Positions 35,346 to 44,607 are shown, numbered from the stretch's first letter. The stretch is 64,000 nt of DNA from Bacillus sp. BHET2 (GCF_005938125.1 NZ_VCQN01000001.1:1674001-1738000), one strand, 5' to 3'. The notes: generated from the sequence alone by a model not told the origin. Made by a program: numbers and translations.

Positions 35346-36122
35346 TCACTTCCCCTTAAACTCAGGCTTCCTCTTCTGACTAAACGCCAGTAATGCCTCA
35401 ACCCGGTCCTCAGTAGGAATCGTCATCTCATATGCTTTTCTTTCAATCTGCAATCCTGTCTGCAGGTCTACGTTCATGCCATTCTTCACGGCAAATTTAG
35501 CCTGTTGAAGAGCAATCGGGCCATTTGCTAACATCGGTTCCACAAACCCATGAACCTCGCCAAGGAAACTTTCTTTTTCTACTACTCTTGTAACGAGTCC
35601 GATTTCCATAGCTTGTTCTGAAGTTAATCGCTTAGCCGTCAGAATAAGCTCAAGAGCCTTTGATTCTCCGACTAATCTTGGTAGGCGCTGGGTTCCTCCT
35701 GCCCCCGGGATGATGGCAAGGCTTGTTTCGGTTAGCCCCATGGTGGTTCCTTCAACGGCGATTCGGAAGTCGCATGCGAGGGCAAGTTCCATTCCCCCTC
35801 CAAATGCATAGCCATTCATGGCGGCAATGGTCGGTTGTGGAAGGGTGGCGACAGATTGGAAGACCTCGCCTATTTTGTAGACGTTTCGGATGACTTGCTG
35901 TTCAGTCAGGGTTTTCCGTTCTTTAAGATCAGCTCCCACTGAGAAGGCTTTTTCACCGCTTCCTGTGAAGATGACGACCCGGACGTCCGGGTTGATGCGG
36001 AGTGCTTCGACAACTTGCTGCAGTTCGTTCAGTGTATCGTAATTAAAGGCATTCATTGCCTGCGGTCGGTTAATGGTAACGGTTGCGACGTTTCCTTTTT
36101 GTTCTAGTAATATGGATTCCAT
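35346..36122 (-). CDS. Enoyl-CoA hydratase/isomerase family protein
   Basis: 258 residues, the standard crotonase length. The oxyanion-hole residues lie in FSVGADLKE and NGYAFGGGMELA. Both catalytic glutamates of true hydratases are present, in GGGME and MGLTE, exactly 20 residues apart as in rat crotonase, followed by IIPGAGGTQRLPRLVG. It should hydrate 2-enoyl-CoA in beta-oxidation or a related route. ATG 36122 follows AAAGGGGAG. The gene is transcribed alone, with MITE-like copy B as probable terminator. Confidence 0.9.
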   Translation of the reverse strand: MESILLEQKGNVATVTINRPQAMNAFNYDTLNELQQVVEALRINPDVRVVIFTGSGEKAFSVGADLKERKTLTEQQVIRNVYKIGEVFQSVATLPQPTIAAMNGYAFGGGMELALACDFRIAVEGTTMGLTETSLAIIPGAGGTQRLPRLVGESKALELILTAKRLTSEQAMEIGLVTRVVEKESFLGEVHGFVEPMLANGPIALQQAKFAVKNGMNVDLQTGLQIERKAYEMTIPTEDRVEALLAFSQKRKPEFKGK

Positions 36123-36273
36123 GATTGTTCTCCCCTTTGTTTAAGTATCTTCTCTTTATGTATGATTCGACATTTCTCGAGAAAACCCTTTCATTTTTTA
36201 TTTGGTATGAACACATCTCAGTTAGGTGAATAGACTAAACGTGACATATACCCATAAAGGAGCTGTTTGCATT

Positions 36274-36594
36274 ATGTATCACCCTTCCATTCACAACCCT
36301 TATTTTCAGAATCAACAAATGAATCCCTATGGAAATGATTTTGCCTGGATGCATCAATATTACCGCGAACCCCAAAGCCTTCCCGATCAATGGGTTGAGT
36401 ATATTAAACCACTTGTGACCCGAGCATTATCCGAAGTGGAAGAAGGCATCAACCTCACCCACCTCTTCCAGGAATTCATCTTATCGGGAGTACTCGTCGG
36501 CCAAGGATTTACGCCGGAGCAGGCAATCGAGCAGGTGGAAACGTGGGAAAAAGGTGAATCGAAACTTTTGCAGGCAAGTAAAGCGATGAAGTAA
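36274..36594 (+). CDS. Conserved small hypothetical protein
   Basis: 106 residues from ATG 36274 (AAAGGAG eleven bases before). An in-frame TTG/ATG extension to 36226 has no ribosome site. The N-terminal 40 residues are rich in Asn, Gln, Pro, Tyr and His (MYHPSIHNPYFQNQQ), like spore or surface-associated Bacillus proteins. The rest is one amphipathic helical domain. I do not recognise a family. It lies divergent from the enoyl-CoA hydratase and convergent to lcfB. Confidence 0.65.
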   Translation: MYHPSIHNPYFQNQQMNPYGNDFAWMHQYYREPQSLPDQWVEYIKPLVTRALSEVEEGINLTHLFQEFILSGVLVGQGFTPEQAIEQVETWEKGESKLLQASKAMK

Positions 36595-36601
36595 ACGGAA
36601 A

Positions 36602-36639
36602 AAGATGCTCAGTGATTCACTGAACATCTTCTTTTTTTT
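36602..36639 (+). terminator. Terminator of the small hypothetical gene
   Basis: AAGATG-C-TCAGTG pairs with CACTGA-A-CATCTT (36602-36630), followed by CTTTTTTTTTA. It may also stop lcfB transcripts from the other side. Confidence 0.8.
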
Positions 36640-38194
36640 ATGATTGAAGCACTTGCTCTTTCAGTGCTCTTCTCAGGATTTTTCCTGTTGTATTTTTCGG
36701 CAGCTCTTCAATAAACTCAATCGATGCTGGAAGCTTGTACTTGGCAAGATGCTGTTTACAGTACTCCAGTACTTCCTGTTCGGTTAAGGATGGTTCGCTT
36801 TTGACAACATAACTGCTGACAGCTTCACCTAGTTCCGGATGTGGGACACCGATGACAGCTGCTTCCACAATTCCAGGGTGATTGTATAGTACTTCTTCCA
36901 CCTCACGGGGATAGACGTTGTAGCCTCCGACGATGATCAACTCTTTCTTCCGATCGACGATGTAGAAATAGCCTTCTTCATCCATGCGGGCAAGATCACC
37001 GGTGTATAACCAGCCGTCCCGAATGGTTGCCGACGTTTCTTCTTCCATTTTGTAATAACCCTTCATGACATTCGGACCTTTGACAATTAGTTCCCCGACT
37101 TGTCCGACCGCTACTTCTTCACCCAATTCGTCTACGACTTTATTCTCCAGATTCATGATTGATGTACCGATAGAACCTGGTTTTCTCGGTCGATCCAACG
37201 GGTTGAAGCATGTGACCGGCGACGCTTCGGATAATCCATATCCTTCTGAGATCATGACGTTGAATTTCTTTTCAAAGTTTTTCAAGAGGGCGACAGGTAA
37301 GGAAGCCCCCCCTGAAATACAGAGACGGAGTGATGATAAATCTTCCGTATTCCCTTCTGGATATTGAAATAGGAAGTTGTACATGGTTGGTACGCCGGCG
37401 AATACAGTTGGTTGATGCTTCTTCGACAGTTCAAAGATCGTCTTCGGACTGAACCGGGGTACGATTAACAAAGTCGCCCCTGTCATCAACGGTGCATTCA
37501 GTACCACTGTCAAACAGAAAACGTGGAACATAGGAAGGGCCGTAATGACGGTATCATCTTCATTCATTCTTAAATAGCTGCCGACATCGGTTGCATTGGA
37601 ATAAATATTTTTGTGGGTCAGCATCGCGCCTTTAGGTTTCCCAGTCGTTCCCGAAGTGTACAGGATGATGGCTACTTCATTCTCATCCACTACCTCCCCC
37701 TTGAACGTATGATCGCCTTTCCCAAGAACATTTGTAAACGATTTCATTTTGGGATAAGCGAGAGAAAGCTTTTCCAAATCGATGCCCTGTGCCCGTTCAT
37801 CCCCAGATTCACACAGGATGAAATGCTCCACATCGGATAATAGATACTGCATCTTCTCAATTAAGGGTACAAGTAAATCCAGTGTGACGATGGCTTTCAC
37901 GTCACCATTTTTCAAAATGTATCCAATCTCATCCGGTGTGTAGATCGGATTGACCGGGATGACCTTTAACCCCAGACGCAGTGCACCATATAATCCGATG
38001 ACAAAATGTGGTGAATTCCCTAATACCAGCGCGATGTGATCCCCTTTTTTTAGACCCAAACGCTCTAAGCCGCTTGCAAATTTCGATACAGCTCCATTTA
38101 ATTCCCCATATGTACTGGAGGTGTTCAGAAAATGATAGGCTGTTTTATCTGCTTTCTCTTGAGCGATTTGATCTAGACGTGTAGCGATATTCAA
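36638..38194 (-). CDS. lcfB: Long-chain fatty acid-CoA ligase LcfB
   Basis: 518 residues. AMP-binding signature [17 protein letters not shown]5-like [51 protein letters not shown] (linker and hinge) and the C-terminal catalytic Lys in [11 protein letters not shown] are all present. It activates fatty acids to acyl-CoA for beta-oxidation. The start is TTG at 38194 with GGGGAGGG before it. A near-perfect FadR operator sits just upstream, and in B. subtilis lcfB (yhfL) is a FadR target next to lplJ, matching this locus. Confidence 0.92.
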   Translation of the reverse strand: MNIATRLDQIAQEKADKTAYHFLNTSSTYGELNGAVSKFASGLERLGLKKGDHIALVLGNSPHFVIGLYGALRLGLKVIPVNPIYTPDEIGYILKNGDVKAIVTLDLLVPLIEKMQYLLSDVEHFILCESGDERAQGIDLEKLSLAYPKMKSFTNVLGKGDHTFKGEVVDENEVAIILYTSGTTGKPKGAMLTHKNIYSNATDVGSYLRMNEDDTVITALPMFHVFCLTVVLNAPLMTGATLLIVPRFSPKTIFELSKKHQPTVFAGVPTMYNFLFQYPEGNTEDLSSLRLCISGGASLPVALLKNFEKKFNVMISEGYGLSEASPVTCFNPLDRPRKPGSIGTSIMNLENKVVDELGEEVAVGQVGELIVKGPNVMKGYYKMEEETSATIRDGWLYTGDLARMDEEGYFYIVDRKKELIIVGGYNVYPREVEEVLYNHPGIVEAAVIGVPHPELGEAVSSYVVKSEPSLTEQEVLEYCKQHLAKYKLPASIEFIEELPKNTTGKILRRALKEQVLQS

Positions 38195-38220
38195 TTATAT
38201 CCCTCCCCTTTTAGAAAAAC

Positions 38221-38238
38221 TGAATGAATGGTCATTCA
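38221..38238 (-). promoter_or_regulatory. FadR operator upstream of lcfB
   Basis: TGAATGAATGGTCATTCA agrees with the Bacillus FadR consensus TGAATGAMTARTCATTCA at 17 of 18 positions. It lies 27 bp before the lcfB start, where binding should block transcription until long-chain acyl-CoA releases FadR. Confidence 0.8.
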
Positions 38239-38305
38239 TCAAACTATTAAAAGTATTCAAAATATATTCTATATAAAGAATAGTATTAATACAAGTATTA
38301 TAGAC

Positions 38306-38335
38306 GAAAAAAGCCGCCCAAATTGGACGGCTTTT
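38306..38335 (-). terminator. Terminator of lplJ
   Basis: AAAGCCG-C-CCAA and TTGG-A-CGGCTTT (38309-38335), with an A-run at 38307-38312. Confidence 0.75.
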
Positions 38336-38364
38336 CCATATGATACGAAAGATATCTGAGTAAA

Positions 38365-39351
38365 TCAATAAACCAAATCCACAAATTCATCCTTCGTCAC
38401 ATTACCGAAATAGTGTTGAATATCAACAGCCTCTAAAGCACCTGCAATGTCTTTACGTTCATAACGTGTACCTGTCAGTTTCTCTTCGATTTCTTCTACA
38501 TTTCCGACTCCAAAGAAATCACCGAAGATCTTACAGTTATCAATTTTCCCTTTGTTCACTTGGAGACGGACATCAATGGAGCCCACAGGAAAGCGGTGGG
38601 AATGCTGGAGATTGAATTTCGGTGATTTCCCGTAGTTCCAATCCCAGTTCTGATAGCGCTCTGTTGATAACTCATGAATGTTCTTCCAGTCTTCCTCTGT
38701 CAGGACGTATTCTTCTACTTCACTTCCGTCAAAAATATAGTCCAACAATGTGGAACGAAACTCTTCAATGGGCATCTTTTCAGTCAGGAATTCTGAAATA
38801 TTGGCCACACGGCTGCGAATCGACTTGATTCCTTTCGATTCAATTTTATCCTTTTTCACTCTGAGTGCGGACACGACGTTTTCCATTTCAGAATCGAATA
38901 ATAGCGTTCCGTGACTGAACATGCGACCTTTTGTGGAGAATTGAGCGTTCCCGGAAATCTTTCTTCCTTCTGCGATAATATCATTTCGACCGCTCAGCTC
39001 CGCATTTACGCCAAGTTTGTGGAGGGCAGTCACAACGGGCTCGGTGAACTTTTTGAAATTGTGGAAGCTCTCTCCATCATCCTTCGTGATAAAGCTGAAA
39101 TTCAAGTTACCTAAATCGTGATAAACCGCTCCTCCACCGGAAAGACGACGGACAACGTGAAGACCTTGCTTCTCCACATAGTCGGTATTGATCTCTTCGA
39201 TCGTGTTTTGGTTCTTTCCGATAATGATGGAAGGTTCATTAATATAAAATAATAAATAACTCTCATTAATATCTAAGTTCTTCAGTGCATATTCTTCTAT
39301 AGCAAGATTAATCCTGGGGTCTGTGATTCCTTTATTATCAATAAATAACAT
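38365..39351 (-). CDS. lplJ: Lipoate-protein ligase LplJ
   Basis: 328 residues. The biotin/lipoate ligase fold shows RRLSGGGAVYHDLGNLNFSF (lipoyl-AMP binding), GRNDIIAEGRKISGNAQ and the Lys of KISGNAQ. The C-terminal ~80 residues are the accessory domain. It activates free lipoate with ATP and attaches it to E2 or GcvH proteins. ATG 39351 follows AGGAGGAAG. It follows yhfI by only 11 bp, as in B. subtilis where yhfI and lplJ are neighbours. Confidence 0.93.
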   Translation of the reverse strand: MLFIDNKGITDPRINLAIEEYALKNLDINESYLLFYINEPSIIIGKNQNTIEEINTDYVEKQGLHVVRRLSGGGAVYHDLGNLNFSFITKDDGESFHNFKKFTEPVVTALHKLGVNAELSGRNDIIAEGRKISGNAQFSTKGRMFSHGTLLFDSEMENVVSALRVKKDKIESKGIKSIRSRVANISEFLTEKMPIEEFRSTLLDYIFDGSEVEEYVLTEEDWKNIHELSTERYQNWDWNYGKSPKFNLQHSHRFPVGSIDVRLQVNKGKIDNCKIFGDFFGVGNVEEIEEKLTGTRYERKDIAGALEAVDIQHYFGNVTKDEFVDLVY

Positions 39352-39362
39352 CGTACTTCCTC

Positions 39363-40097
39363 CTAAATAAATACTTCCATATCTTTTTCCGCTAACAGTA
39401 CTTCGCCGTTATAAATGCTTTTCGCTTCGGTTACGAGCTGTAGAAGATTCCCGAAATGAGGCAGATGAGTCAGGATAAGCTTACCAGCATTCGTTTTCTG
39501 AGCCAGGTTCCCTGCATCCAAACTTGTCATATGGCCGGCATTCGAAGCATCCATTTCTCCATAAAAATTACATTCACTAAGAAGCACGTCAGCGTCCCTC
39601 CCAAATGAAACAAATTCTTCTCTGTAAGCAGAATCGGCTGTATAGAACAGTGATTTCCCACCTGCTTCGATTCTCATCCCGTAACAAGGAACGGGGTGTT
39701 TTGTCTTTACGAACGTAACCTTGAATGGGCCGATTGATAAGGATGAGTTCTCGTTATATTCATGAGCTTTCATAAATTCCTTATATGTAATCGTGTCGTA
39801 ACCGTGCTGATCCTCCCGATGGGCATATACAGGAAGTGTTCTCTTATTTTTCCCAAGGAACGATTGAATCAATAAAGCGTGTTGTAGTACACCAATATCC
39901 GCTACGTGATCCGGATGATAGTGGGATAATAATACCGCATCCAAATCGGTTGCTTCTATATGAGTTTGAAGATGAGATAGTACCCCGCTGCCACAGTCAA
40001 TCAGCAGTTTAAAGCCGTCATGCTCAAGTAAATAGCCTGTGCTCGCTTCTAATGCCTTGGGGTAACCGCCCCATTGGCCAATGATGGTCAGCTTCAA
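39363..40097 (-). CDS. yhfI: Metallo-beta-lactamase fold hydrolase YhfI
   Basis: 244 residues from a TTG at 40097, seven bases after GAGGAGGG; this length equals B. subtilis YhfI. The open frame up to 40175 has no support. The metal site shows LLSHYHPDHVADIG (HxHxDH), FYTADSAY, SECNF and LTHLPHFG. RNase Z-like small hydrolases of this group act on phosphodiesters or unknown metabolites. Upstream is the divergent yhfH. Confidence 0.88.
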   Translation of the reverse strand: MKLTIIGQWGGYPKALEASTGYLLEHDGFKLLIDCGSGVLSHLQTHIEATDLDAVLLSHYHPDHVADIGVLQHALLIQSFLGKNKRTLPVYAHREDQHGYDTITYKEFMKAHEYNENSSLSIGPFKVTFVKTKHPVPCYGMRIEAGGKSLFYTADSAYREEFVSFGRDADVLLSECNFYGEMDASNAGHMTSLDAGNLAQKTNAGKLILTHLPHFGNLLQLVTEAKSIYNGEVLLAEKDMEVFI

Positions 40098-40189
40098 TTT
40101 TGACCCTCCTCTTTTCACTTTGTATGTATCCTTACTATACTTCATTGGGCCTATTTTTTCATTTTTTTCGCCCATTTTAGAATTAATCG

Positions 40190-40219
40190 TTGACGAAGTT
40201 CATACTGTTATAATACAAT
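40190..40219 (+). promoter_or_regulatory. Sigma-A promoter of yhfH
   Basis: TTGACG (40190-40195), an 18 bp spacer and TACAAT (40214-40219); an overlapping TATAAT at 40209-40214 is also present. Confidence 0.55.
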
Positions 40220-40293
40220 AGAATAAATTAACACATCAGTTATATAACAACAACAATTGATGGGTGAATCCAAATTTACGGAGGGTGATGAAC

Positions 40294-40428
40294 ATGGTAA
40301 AAAATATTATGGAGTTCTTTCGAAATTTGCCGCCTAAGTCTTGTGCACAATGTGGAGATACAATTGAGGAGCAGCATGAATGCTACGGCATTTATTGCGA
40401 GAAATGTACGACGGATTACGAATATTAA
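40294..40428 (+). CDS. yhfH: YhfH-type 44-residue zinc-ribbon protein
   Basis: A 44-codon gene with an excellent ribosome site (GGAGGGTGATGAAC) and its own promoter and terminator. It has Cys pairs SCAQC (17, 20) and YCEKC (35, 38) and one extra Cys30, the layout of a small zinc ribbon. The length and position beside yhfI match the Bacillus YhfH family. No function is known to me. It may bind zinc or nucleic acid. Confidence 0.85.
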   Translation: MVKNIMEFFRNLPPKSCAQCGDTIEEQHECYGIYCEKCTTDYEY

Positions 40429-40451
40429 GAAGCTGGTTATCAAGGCGTAAT

Positions 40452-40486
40452 AAAAAGGATGCTCTTCATGAAGAGCATCCTTTTTA
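40452..40486. terminator. Perfect bidirectional terminator between yhfH and the lipoprotein gene
   Basis: A 17 bp palindrome centred at 40468/40469 (core GGATGCTCTTCATGAAGAGC) with A5 and T5 flanks, four bases from the convergent stop at 40490. Confidence 0.9.
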
Positions 40487-40489
40487 TGT

Positions 40490-41242
40490 TTATTGTACTT
40501 CTACTGTTTCCATTGTGTGTTCGTGAATTTCTTCTCCTTTGGTGACATGAACCTGTACATTATATGTACCTTTTTCCGGGAAAGTATAAGAACCGCTATA
40601 TTTGCCGACCTCACCTGGAGTTAGATCCACCCACTCATGTTTTTCCTGGCCGTCTTGATAAATTTCAAAACGAACTTTGGCATCTTCCAAAGCAGCTTCT
40701 TCATTTTCAACATGCACCATCATTTCCGCTTCTTCACCTGCTGTAACACTCTCAGGCTTCATCAGGTGAATGGACATGGTACTTTCATGATCACCATGTT
40801 GATGATCCTCTCCTGCTTCCTCATGTTCCCCTGCTTCTACTTCTCCAATCGCAATTTCTGATTTAGGCATCGTATGCATATCCCTGGCCGTTACATGAAC
40901 TTGTACTGTATACATTCCCTCTTCTTCAAACTTCTTTTCAGCTTTGTATACACCACTTTTGTCGTGCTTCGCTTCGATCATTTCACTTTCTTCTTTATGA
41001 TCATTTTTCCATATTTCATATTTCACTTCACCAGCATCCTCGACGTTCTCATCACCTTGTGTGACCTTAGTGGAAAGAGCAATAGTTTGATCCTTCTCCC
41101 CTTTATCAGGTACGTCTAATTTTGCTTCGATTGGTTCTAATTTCTCATCGTCCTTCGCTCCGTTATCTTCTTTTGAATTACCACATGCAGCAATAAACAA
41201 TGCTAGAAACCCTACCAGCATAAAAATGCTAATCTTCTTCAT
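40490..41242 (-). CDS. Lipoprotein with two YtkA/FixH-like domains and a His-rich linker
   Basis: 250 residues from ATG 41242 after AGAAGGAG. Signal peptide with lipobox FIAAC, then Asp/Glu/Lys-rich linker. Two similar beta-sandwich domains follow (~38-130 and ~155-250), each ending in the pattern EGMYTVQVHVTARDMH / KGTYNVQVHVTKGEEIH. Between them is a linker with EHEEAGEDHQHGDHES, rich in His, Glu and Asp. YtkA-like proteins are membrane-anchored and connected with copper or cytochrome oxidase assembly in some species. The His motif suggests metal binding; this is inference. It is followed by a perfect terminator. Confidence 0.8.
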   Translation of the reverse strand: MKKISIFMLVGFLALFIAACGNSKEDNGAKDDEKLEPIEAKLDVPDKGEKDQTIALSTKVTQGDENVEDAGEVKYEIWKNDHKEESEMIEAKHDKSGVYKAEKKFEEEGMYTVQVHVTARDMHTMPKSEIAIGEVEAGEHEEAGEDHQHGDHESTMSIHLMKPESVTAGEEAEMMVHVENEEAALEDAKVRFEIYQDGQEKHEWVDLTPGEVGKYSGSYTFPEKGTYNVQVHVTKGEEIHEHTMETVEVQ

Positions 41243-41356
41243 TATACACACTCCTTCTACCATTCTATTTTCAGTGTATCACCATTATGTACCTCTCCCC
41301 AATTAGTATACACGCTCATGTTTACGAAAGGTTTGTCCATTTTATGAAGAAAAAAC

Positions 41357-41703
41357 GAGGCTGAGACATAACCAAATCAATATAATCGAAAGACGAACAA
41401 TCAGGATATAAGACCATGTTAGGGTTTCTTGTGACACCGCTGTTGATTTCCGTGCAAGACTTCGCTTTCCTCGGGGCGGAAGGCGAGCCTCCTCGTCGCT
41501 GACGCTCCTGTGGGGTCTCACCTATTCCGCTTTTCCCGCAGGAGTCTTCGTCTTGCACTCCAATCAACAGCTAGAACCAGTTAAATACACTGTGTATGCT
41601 TTTAAAATAACATTAAAAAATCCGAACGTTTTCGATTTTCATGAAAGAATATCGAATAATCGTTCGGATTTTTCTTTGGCTAAAACCCTTTTGTCCCAGC
41701 CTT
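41357..41703. repeat. MITE-like terminator element, copy C (347 bp)
   Basis: Ends GAGGCTGAGACATAA and TTTTGTCCCAGCCTT. The right hairpin (AAAAATCCGAACG / CGTTCGGATTTTT) is identical to copy A over the last ~130 bp, while the left 200 bp match copy B better, so the copies look mosaic. The right end is 10 bp past the yhgE stop at 41714. Confidence 0.85.
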
Positions 41704-41713
41704 GTTTTTTTCC

Positions 41714-43912
41714 TTAAGCTTCTACAGTTTTCGTATATTGTTTCTTGAATAATCCTACAAAGAACACAGCAGTCAATGCCACGAACACAATGAAGTACCC
41801 TATCAGGATAAAGAGATTTTGCCACATGAAGGCAAAGTCCCCGCTTGAGATGACCGCTTTGAACGCTGCCACCGAGTACGTCATCGGTAACAGTGCACTA
41901 ATTGGTTGCAGTGCAGTCGGGATTAATTCCAGTGGGAAAGTACCCGCACTCGTTGTTAATTGTAGAATCAAAATGATGATAGCTACAAATCGTCCAGGAT
42001 CACCAAGGATTGTAACCAGCATCTGAATCAGTGCCAGGAAGGTAAGACTCGTAATAATAGTAGAAAGTAAGAATAATGGTACACTTTCTACTTCAAGACC
42101 TAATCCAAAGAGTAAAATCGCTGATGCTATCAGTGATTGGATGATCCCCACTGAAGTAAGAACAGTGAATTTACCCAGGAACCAACTCATTCCACTTGAT
42201 GGGCGGTCAGATGGTTCTCGGAGTGGGTACACAATGGAGATCAATAATGCTCCGACAAATAGTCCAAGAGATAAGAAATATGGAGCAAACCCGGTTCCAT
42301 AGTTTGGAACATGATTGATTTTCTCATTTTTCACATCAACCGGTCCTGCCATCATGTCGTACGTATCGTCATCCGCTTTGACACTATTTGCTTCTTTTGC
42401 TGCATCTTTTAATTTCGTTTCATATTCTGTAGTTCCATCTGATAGTTTCGTAGATCCTTCTGCAAGCTCCGTTGAGCCATCTGCCAGTTTCTTGGATCCA
42501 TCTGCTAATTGATTGGAACCATCGTATACCCGGTTGAGACCTGTGCTTAGTTCATTCGCTCCTGAAGCAAGACCTACCGTTCCTTGGTATACGTCTCCAA
42601 GTTTCTTATTTAATAAACCGTAGTTTTCTACTACTTTGTTTTGACCGGCAACAAGCTGATTTGAGCCTTCATCTAGCTGAGCTGATCCTGCTACAAGCTG
42701 ATCGACGCCACCTTGTAGTTTTTTCTGACCTTCATTTAATTTACCGATATTATTAGCTAAGTCGTTTGCTCCGCCTTGTAATCCGGTTATTCCGGTGCTT
42801 AATGAACCTGTACCTGTTTCAAGTCCTGAGGCACCATTTTTAATCTTATCTATAGCCGCTTTTAACTCTTCCTGTTTTTCTTTAGGAAGGCTCCCCATAA
42901 ACGGAGCTAATTCCTGTTCAAGTTTTGTTGCTCCTGCTCCAATTTCTTGTGCACCGGTTTGCGCTCTATCCGCGCCGCCTTTCAATGCACCGATCTGATC
43001 GGCAAGGTATTTAGATCCGGCCTGTAATTTTGCGGTATTGTCTACTGCACTATCCAGCCCTGTATTAACCTGTTCCAAACCTGCCTTGCTTTTATTGATT
43101 CCGCCAGCTAGGGAGTTCAACCCAGTTTGAACATCCTGCGTTCCTTTATACAATTGTTGAGATTTATCCGTCATAATCCCGACACCGTCAGATAATTCCT
43201 GAGAACCTTTTGCCAGTTTCTCAGCACCAGCACGGGTTTTTGCCACACCGTCCGTCATCTCGACGTTCTTCTCAGCAAGGACGGCTAAATTGTCCTTTAG
43301 CTTCTTTGCGCCTTGAGATAAATCAAGGGCTCCATTATTGATTTCGCCTGCTTTATCGCTGGCAGTCTGGAAACCGTCTCCCATTTCTTGAATCTTATCA
43401 AACATCGTTTCAGCATACGTTTCGGAAACAGATTTAGAGAGACTTGCTTTGATCTCTTTCATGGCCGTATCCCCGATTTGAGCAGATAAGAAGTTAAAGC
43501 CCTCATTTGGTACATATTTCAGAGAAAGCTTCTTAGGATTCTCTTCTAACAATGTTGTGCCATTTTCAGAGAAATCTTCTGGAATTTCTACAAGCATGTA
43601 ATAATCCTGCTTCTCCAGGTTCTTATACCCTTCCTCTTTATCAACGAAATGAAAATCGAATTGATCACTATCCTTCAACTTATCAACCAGATCCGATCCG
43701 ATATGCAATTCTTCTCCGTCAAACTCTGCACCCTGATCGCTGTTTACAACTGCAACCGGCAAATCTTTTAGCTGCTCGTATGGATCCCAGAATGCCCAAA
43801 GGAACATCCCACTGTATAGTACAGGTATAAAGAGAACAGCTAGTATTGGAATTAGCAGTTTTTTATTTCTGAAAATCGCTTTAAATTCTGAACCAATAAA
43901 TGAATTCTTCAT
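41714..43912 (-). CDS. yhgE: YhgE/Pip-type membrane protein
   Basis: 732 residues. One N-terminal membrane segment (~17-37), a large extracellular part (~40-520) and five C-terminal segments. From ~190 to 510 the outside part is a long run of GS/GxxxL units (such as LADGSKKLADGSTELAEGST), which should form coiled coils or a stalk. This is the family of the Lactococcus phage infection protein and the ESX/type VII-related YueB, which serve as phage receptors or as surface complexes. The start ATG at 43912 follows GAGGAAAAC. It is controlled, I infer, by the TetR gene yhgD just upstream. Confidence 0.9.
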   Translation of the reverse strand: MKNSFIGSEFKAIFRNKKLLIPILAVLFIPVLYSGMFLWAFWDPYEQLKDLPVAVVNSDQGAEFDGEELHIGSDLVDKLKDSDQFDFHFVDKEEGYKNLEKQDYYMLVEIPEDFSENGTTLLEENPKKLSLKYVPNEGFNFLSAQIGDTAMKEIKASLSKSVSETYAETMFDKIQEMGDGFQTASDKAGEINNGALDLSQGAKKLKDNLAVLAEKNVEMTDGVAKTRAGAEKLAKGSQELSDGVGIMTDKSQQLYKGTQDVQTGLNSLAGGINKSKAGLEQVNTGLDSAVDNTAKLQAGSKYLADQIGALKGGADRAQTGAQEIGAGATKLEQELAPFMGSLPKEKQEELKAAIDKIKNGASGLETGTGSLSTGITGLQGGANDLANNIGKLNEGQKKLQGGVDQLVAGSAQLDEGSNQLVAGQNKVVENYGLLNKKLGDVYQGTVGLASGANELSTGLNRVYDGSNQLADGSKKLADGSTELAEGSTKLSDGTTEYETKLKDAAKEANSVKADDDTYDMMAGPVDVKNEKINHVPNYGTGFAPYFLSLGLFVGALLISIVYPLREPSDRPSSGMSWFLGKFTVLTSVGIIQSLIASAILLFGLGLEVESVPLFLLSTIITSLTFLALIQMLVTILGDPGRFVAIIILILQLTTSAGTFPLELIPTALQPISALLPMTYSVAAFKAVISSGDFAFMWQNLFILIGYFIVFVALTAVFFVGLFKKQYTKTVEA

Positions 43913-43946
43913 GTTTTCCTCCTAGTAATATATTATGAGTAACTAT

Positions 43947-43969
43947 TGACCAATAAGTTCAAATGGTCA
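43947..43969 (-). promoter_or_regulatory. YhgD operator 1 (TGACCA-N11-TGGTCA)
   Basis: Arms at 43947-43952 and 43964-43969, 35 bp before the yhgE start. It shares arm sequence and 11 bp spacing with the sites at 43988 and 44633. Confidence 0.6.
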
Positions 43970-43981
43970 CTTAAATGTATA

Positions 43982-44016
43982 AATTATTGACTATATTATT
44001 CAAGTAGTCAATAATT
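43982..44016 (-). promoter_or_regulatory. YhgD operator 2 within a 12 bp inverted repeat
   Basis: AATTATTGACTA (43982-43993), N11, TAGTCAATAATT (44005-44016). The inner TGACTA-N11-TAGTCA repeats the layout of operator 1, centred 41 bp away, about four helical turns. It could also act as a hairpin after yhgD, but no U-tract follows. Confidence 0.6.
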
Positions 44017-44031
44017 GTTGAAAATGAAGGA

Positions 44032-44607
44032 CTATCTTTTTGATAACCCTTTAATTAAATATAGTTCAAAGAGATTGGCTATTTCATCTTTATCAAGTGG
44101 TCCATGCGTACGTTCCCAATCGAAGATTAGTGAAACATATAGTTTGAGCATGACAAATGCGGTCATATTCGGGTCGCATGGCTTAATCGCTCCTGAGGCA
44201 ATCGCTTTTTCAATTCGATGACTCAAAAATTCAATGACCACTTTCTCCATTCGATCAATGACTTCTGATACAGCAGGTGTTCCCATTTCCCGTGCTTCTT
44301 GATAAAGCTTGATCGTCAGCTTATGCTCTTTACGGAATTCTAGCAAACGAAACAATGCACGGTGCACATTTACTGAAAATGTTGATTCCGACTCAATTGC
44401 CTCTTCTGCTTGCTGTTTCATTTCATTAATTAATGATGAAACAATCTCGTCAAACAATTCTTCCTTGTTTTTAAAAAACGTATAAATCGTTCCTTTGCCG
44501 ACATTTGCCAATTTAGCTACTTGATCCATCGTCGTGGCTTTATATCCAAACAATGAAAACGAATTAGTGGCTGCATCCAGAATTTGTCTCTTTCGATCAA
44601 TTGCCAT
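44032..44607 (-). CDS. yhgD: TetR family regulator YhgD
   Basis: 191 residues. The DNA-binding domain (~5-50) shows RKRQILDAATNSFSLFGYKATTMDQVAKLANVGKGTIYTFFKNKEELF in the family's fixed order. The C-terminal helical part should bind an unknown lipophilic ligand. ATG 44607 follows CGAGGAGTG. The three matching inverted repeats around yhgD and yhgE indicate that it represses both genes. Confidence 0.92.
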   Translation of the reverse strand: MAIDRKRQILDAATNSFSLFGYKATTMDQVAKLANVGKGTIYTFFKNKEELFDEIVSSLINEMKQQAEEAIESESTFSVNVHRALFRLLEFRKEHKLTIKLYQEAREMGTPAVSEVIDRMEKVVIEFLSHRIEKAIASGAIKPCDPNMTAFVMLKLYVSLIFDWERTHGPLDKDEIANLFELYLIKGLSKR

